Below, one piece after another: positions 63,865 through 64,000 of a stretch of DNA of 64,000 nucleotides; positions within the stretch are counted from its first letter, which is position 1, and every line of letters begins with the position of its first letter. The DNA lies in the NCBI RefSeq assembly GCF_000025225.2, contig NC_013895.2, positions 1,488,001 to 1,552,000 on the forward strand, in the 5' to 3' direction. Position numbers and translations under genes: made by a program. The DNA is from Mageeibacillus indolicus UPII9-5. Its GTDB lineage: Bacteria; Bacillota; Clostridia; Saccharofermentanales; Fastidiosipilaceae. Under the pieces are notes generated by a model. The model searched no databases. It was not told the origin of the DNA and saw only the letters and a list, made by a program, of their open reading frames with translations.

Positions 63865-64000
63865 GCTCTGCCTCCTCCGGTCCGCCAACCTTAAGCACGC
63901 AAGTTTCCATTACCACGCTCTTTTCGGTTACCGGATCAAAAACATTAATCTTGTCGCCTTTAATTTTCAAACTTAGATGTTCGCCTTTAACCAGACGCTG
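63851..64000 (-). CDS. ABC transporter ATPase, C-terminal end (gene runs off the window)
   Basis: The last 49 codons, QRLVKGEHLSLKIKGDKINV then FDPVTEKSVVMETCVLKVGG and stop at 63851. This is the TOBE-type end of an FbpC/PotA-like ATPase. It overlaps the permease start, so the two are translationally coupled. Confidence 0.82.
   Translation of the reverse strand, partial: QRLVKGEHLSLKIKGDKINVFDPVTEKSVVMETCVLKVGGPEEAEHEEA

Overview
The window looks like a low-to-mid GC Gram-positive (Firmicutes, class Clostridia) chromosome. Support: Shine-Dalgarno sites of the GGAGG type, a division and cell-wall (dcw) cluster with a PASTA-containing class B PBP, ECF-type vitamin uptake, YesM/YesN two-component proteins, and large Sec-exported surface proteins with InlB-type repeats. 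The GC level, the InlB-repeat giant protein and the gene mix remind me of Mageeibacillus indolicus or a close relative, but that is recollection, not a search result. No rRNA, tRNA, CRISPR array, transposase or phage gene was recognised.

Layout. (1) 1-9087, minus strand: compact dcw cluster rsmH - ftsL - class B PBP - murF - mraY - ftsW - murG (murG cut by the window edge). murE, murD and mraZ are absent from their usual places. (2) 9267-16622, minus: a 2451-residue exported repeat protein. (3) 16935-18785, plus: a DUF438/hemerythrin-like/PAS/DUF1858 redox-sensor-like protein. (4) 19323-22776, minus: a YkoE-type S component and a single polypeptide fusing both ECF ATPases to the transmembrane T component (thiamine/HMP uptake by homology). 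(5) 23277-25292, minus: a SpaA-like surface protein with a degenerate sortase tail. (6) 26029-29350, plus: MgtA-type Mg2+ P-type ATPase and a small membrane protein. (7) 29301-31345, minus: M20 amidohydrolase and a GNAT-like protein.

(8) 31532-54455, minus: a 23-kb carbohydrate locus read from a clear promoter at 54505-54533. It encodes a membrane-anchored TIM-barrel hydrolase-like protein, two cytoplasmic GH3 enzymes, two CUT1-type sugar ABC importers (binding protein plus two permeases each, no ATPase), a YIP1/NHL protein, a DUF5696 protein and a membrane-anchored protein with seven carbohydrate-binding-like modules. An AraC regulator (54773-55642) lies just upstream. The inferred logic is capture and trimming of a glycan at the surface, import of oligosaccharides, then cytoplasmic beta-glucosidase action.

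(9) 55859-64000, minus: a YesN-type response regulator and YesM-type kinase, then an iron(III)-type ABC permease and the end of its ATPase. This looks like one ancestral transporter/two-component operon now split by (10), an AT-rich plus-strand cassette at about 58983-62007. The cassette encodes a small secreted DUF2712-like protein, two ABC-2-like permeases and an ATPase. It is bounded by about 280-bp direct repeats (58705-58982 and 62008-62289). Each repeat holds the permease 3' end plus the kinase 5' end, so the cassette sits inside a duplication of the operon junction. This is the most interesting structure in the window.

A second theme is repeated in-frame low-complexity or minisatellite-coded insertions at loop positions in otherwise conserved proteins (PBP, MurF, ECF ATPase fusion, DUF438 protein, GNAT protein, histidine kinase). 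Similar 12- to 36-bp repeats lie between genes.
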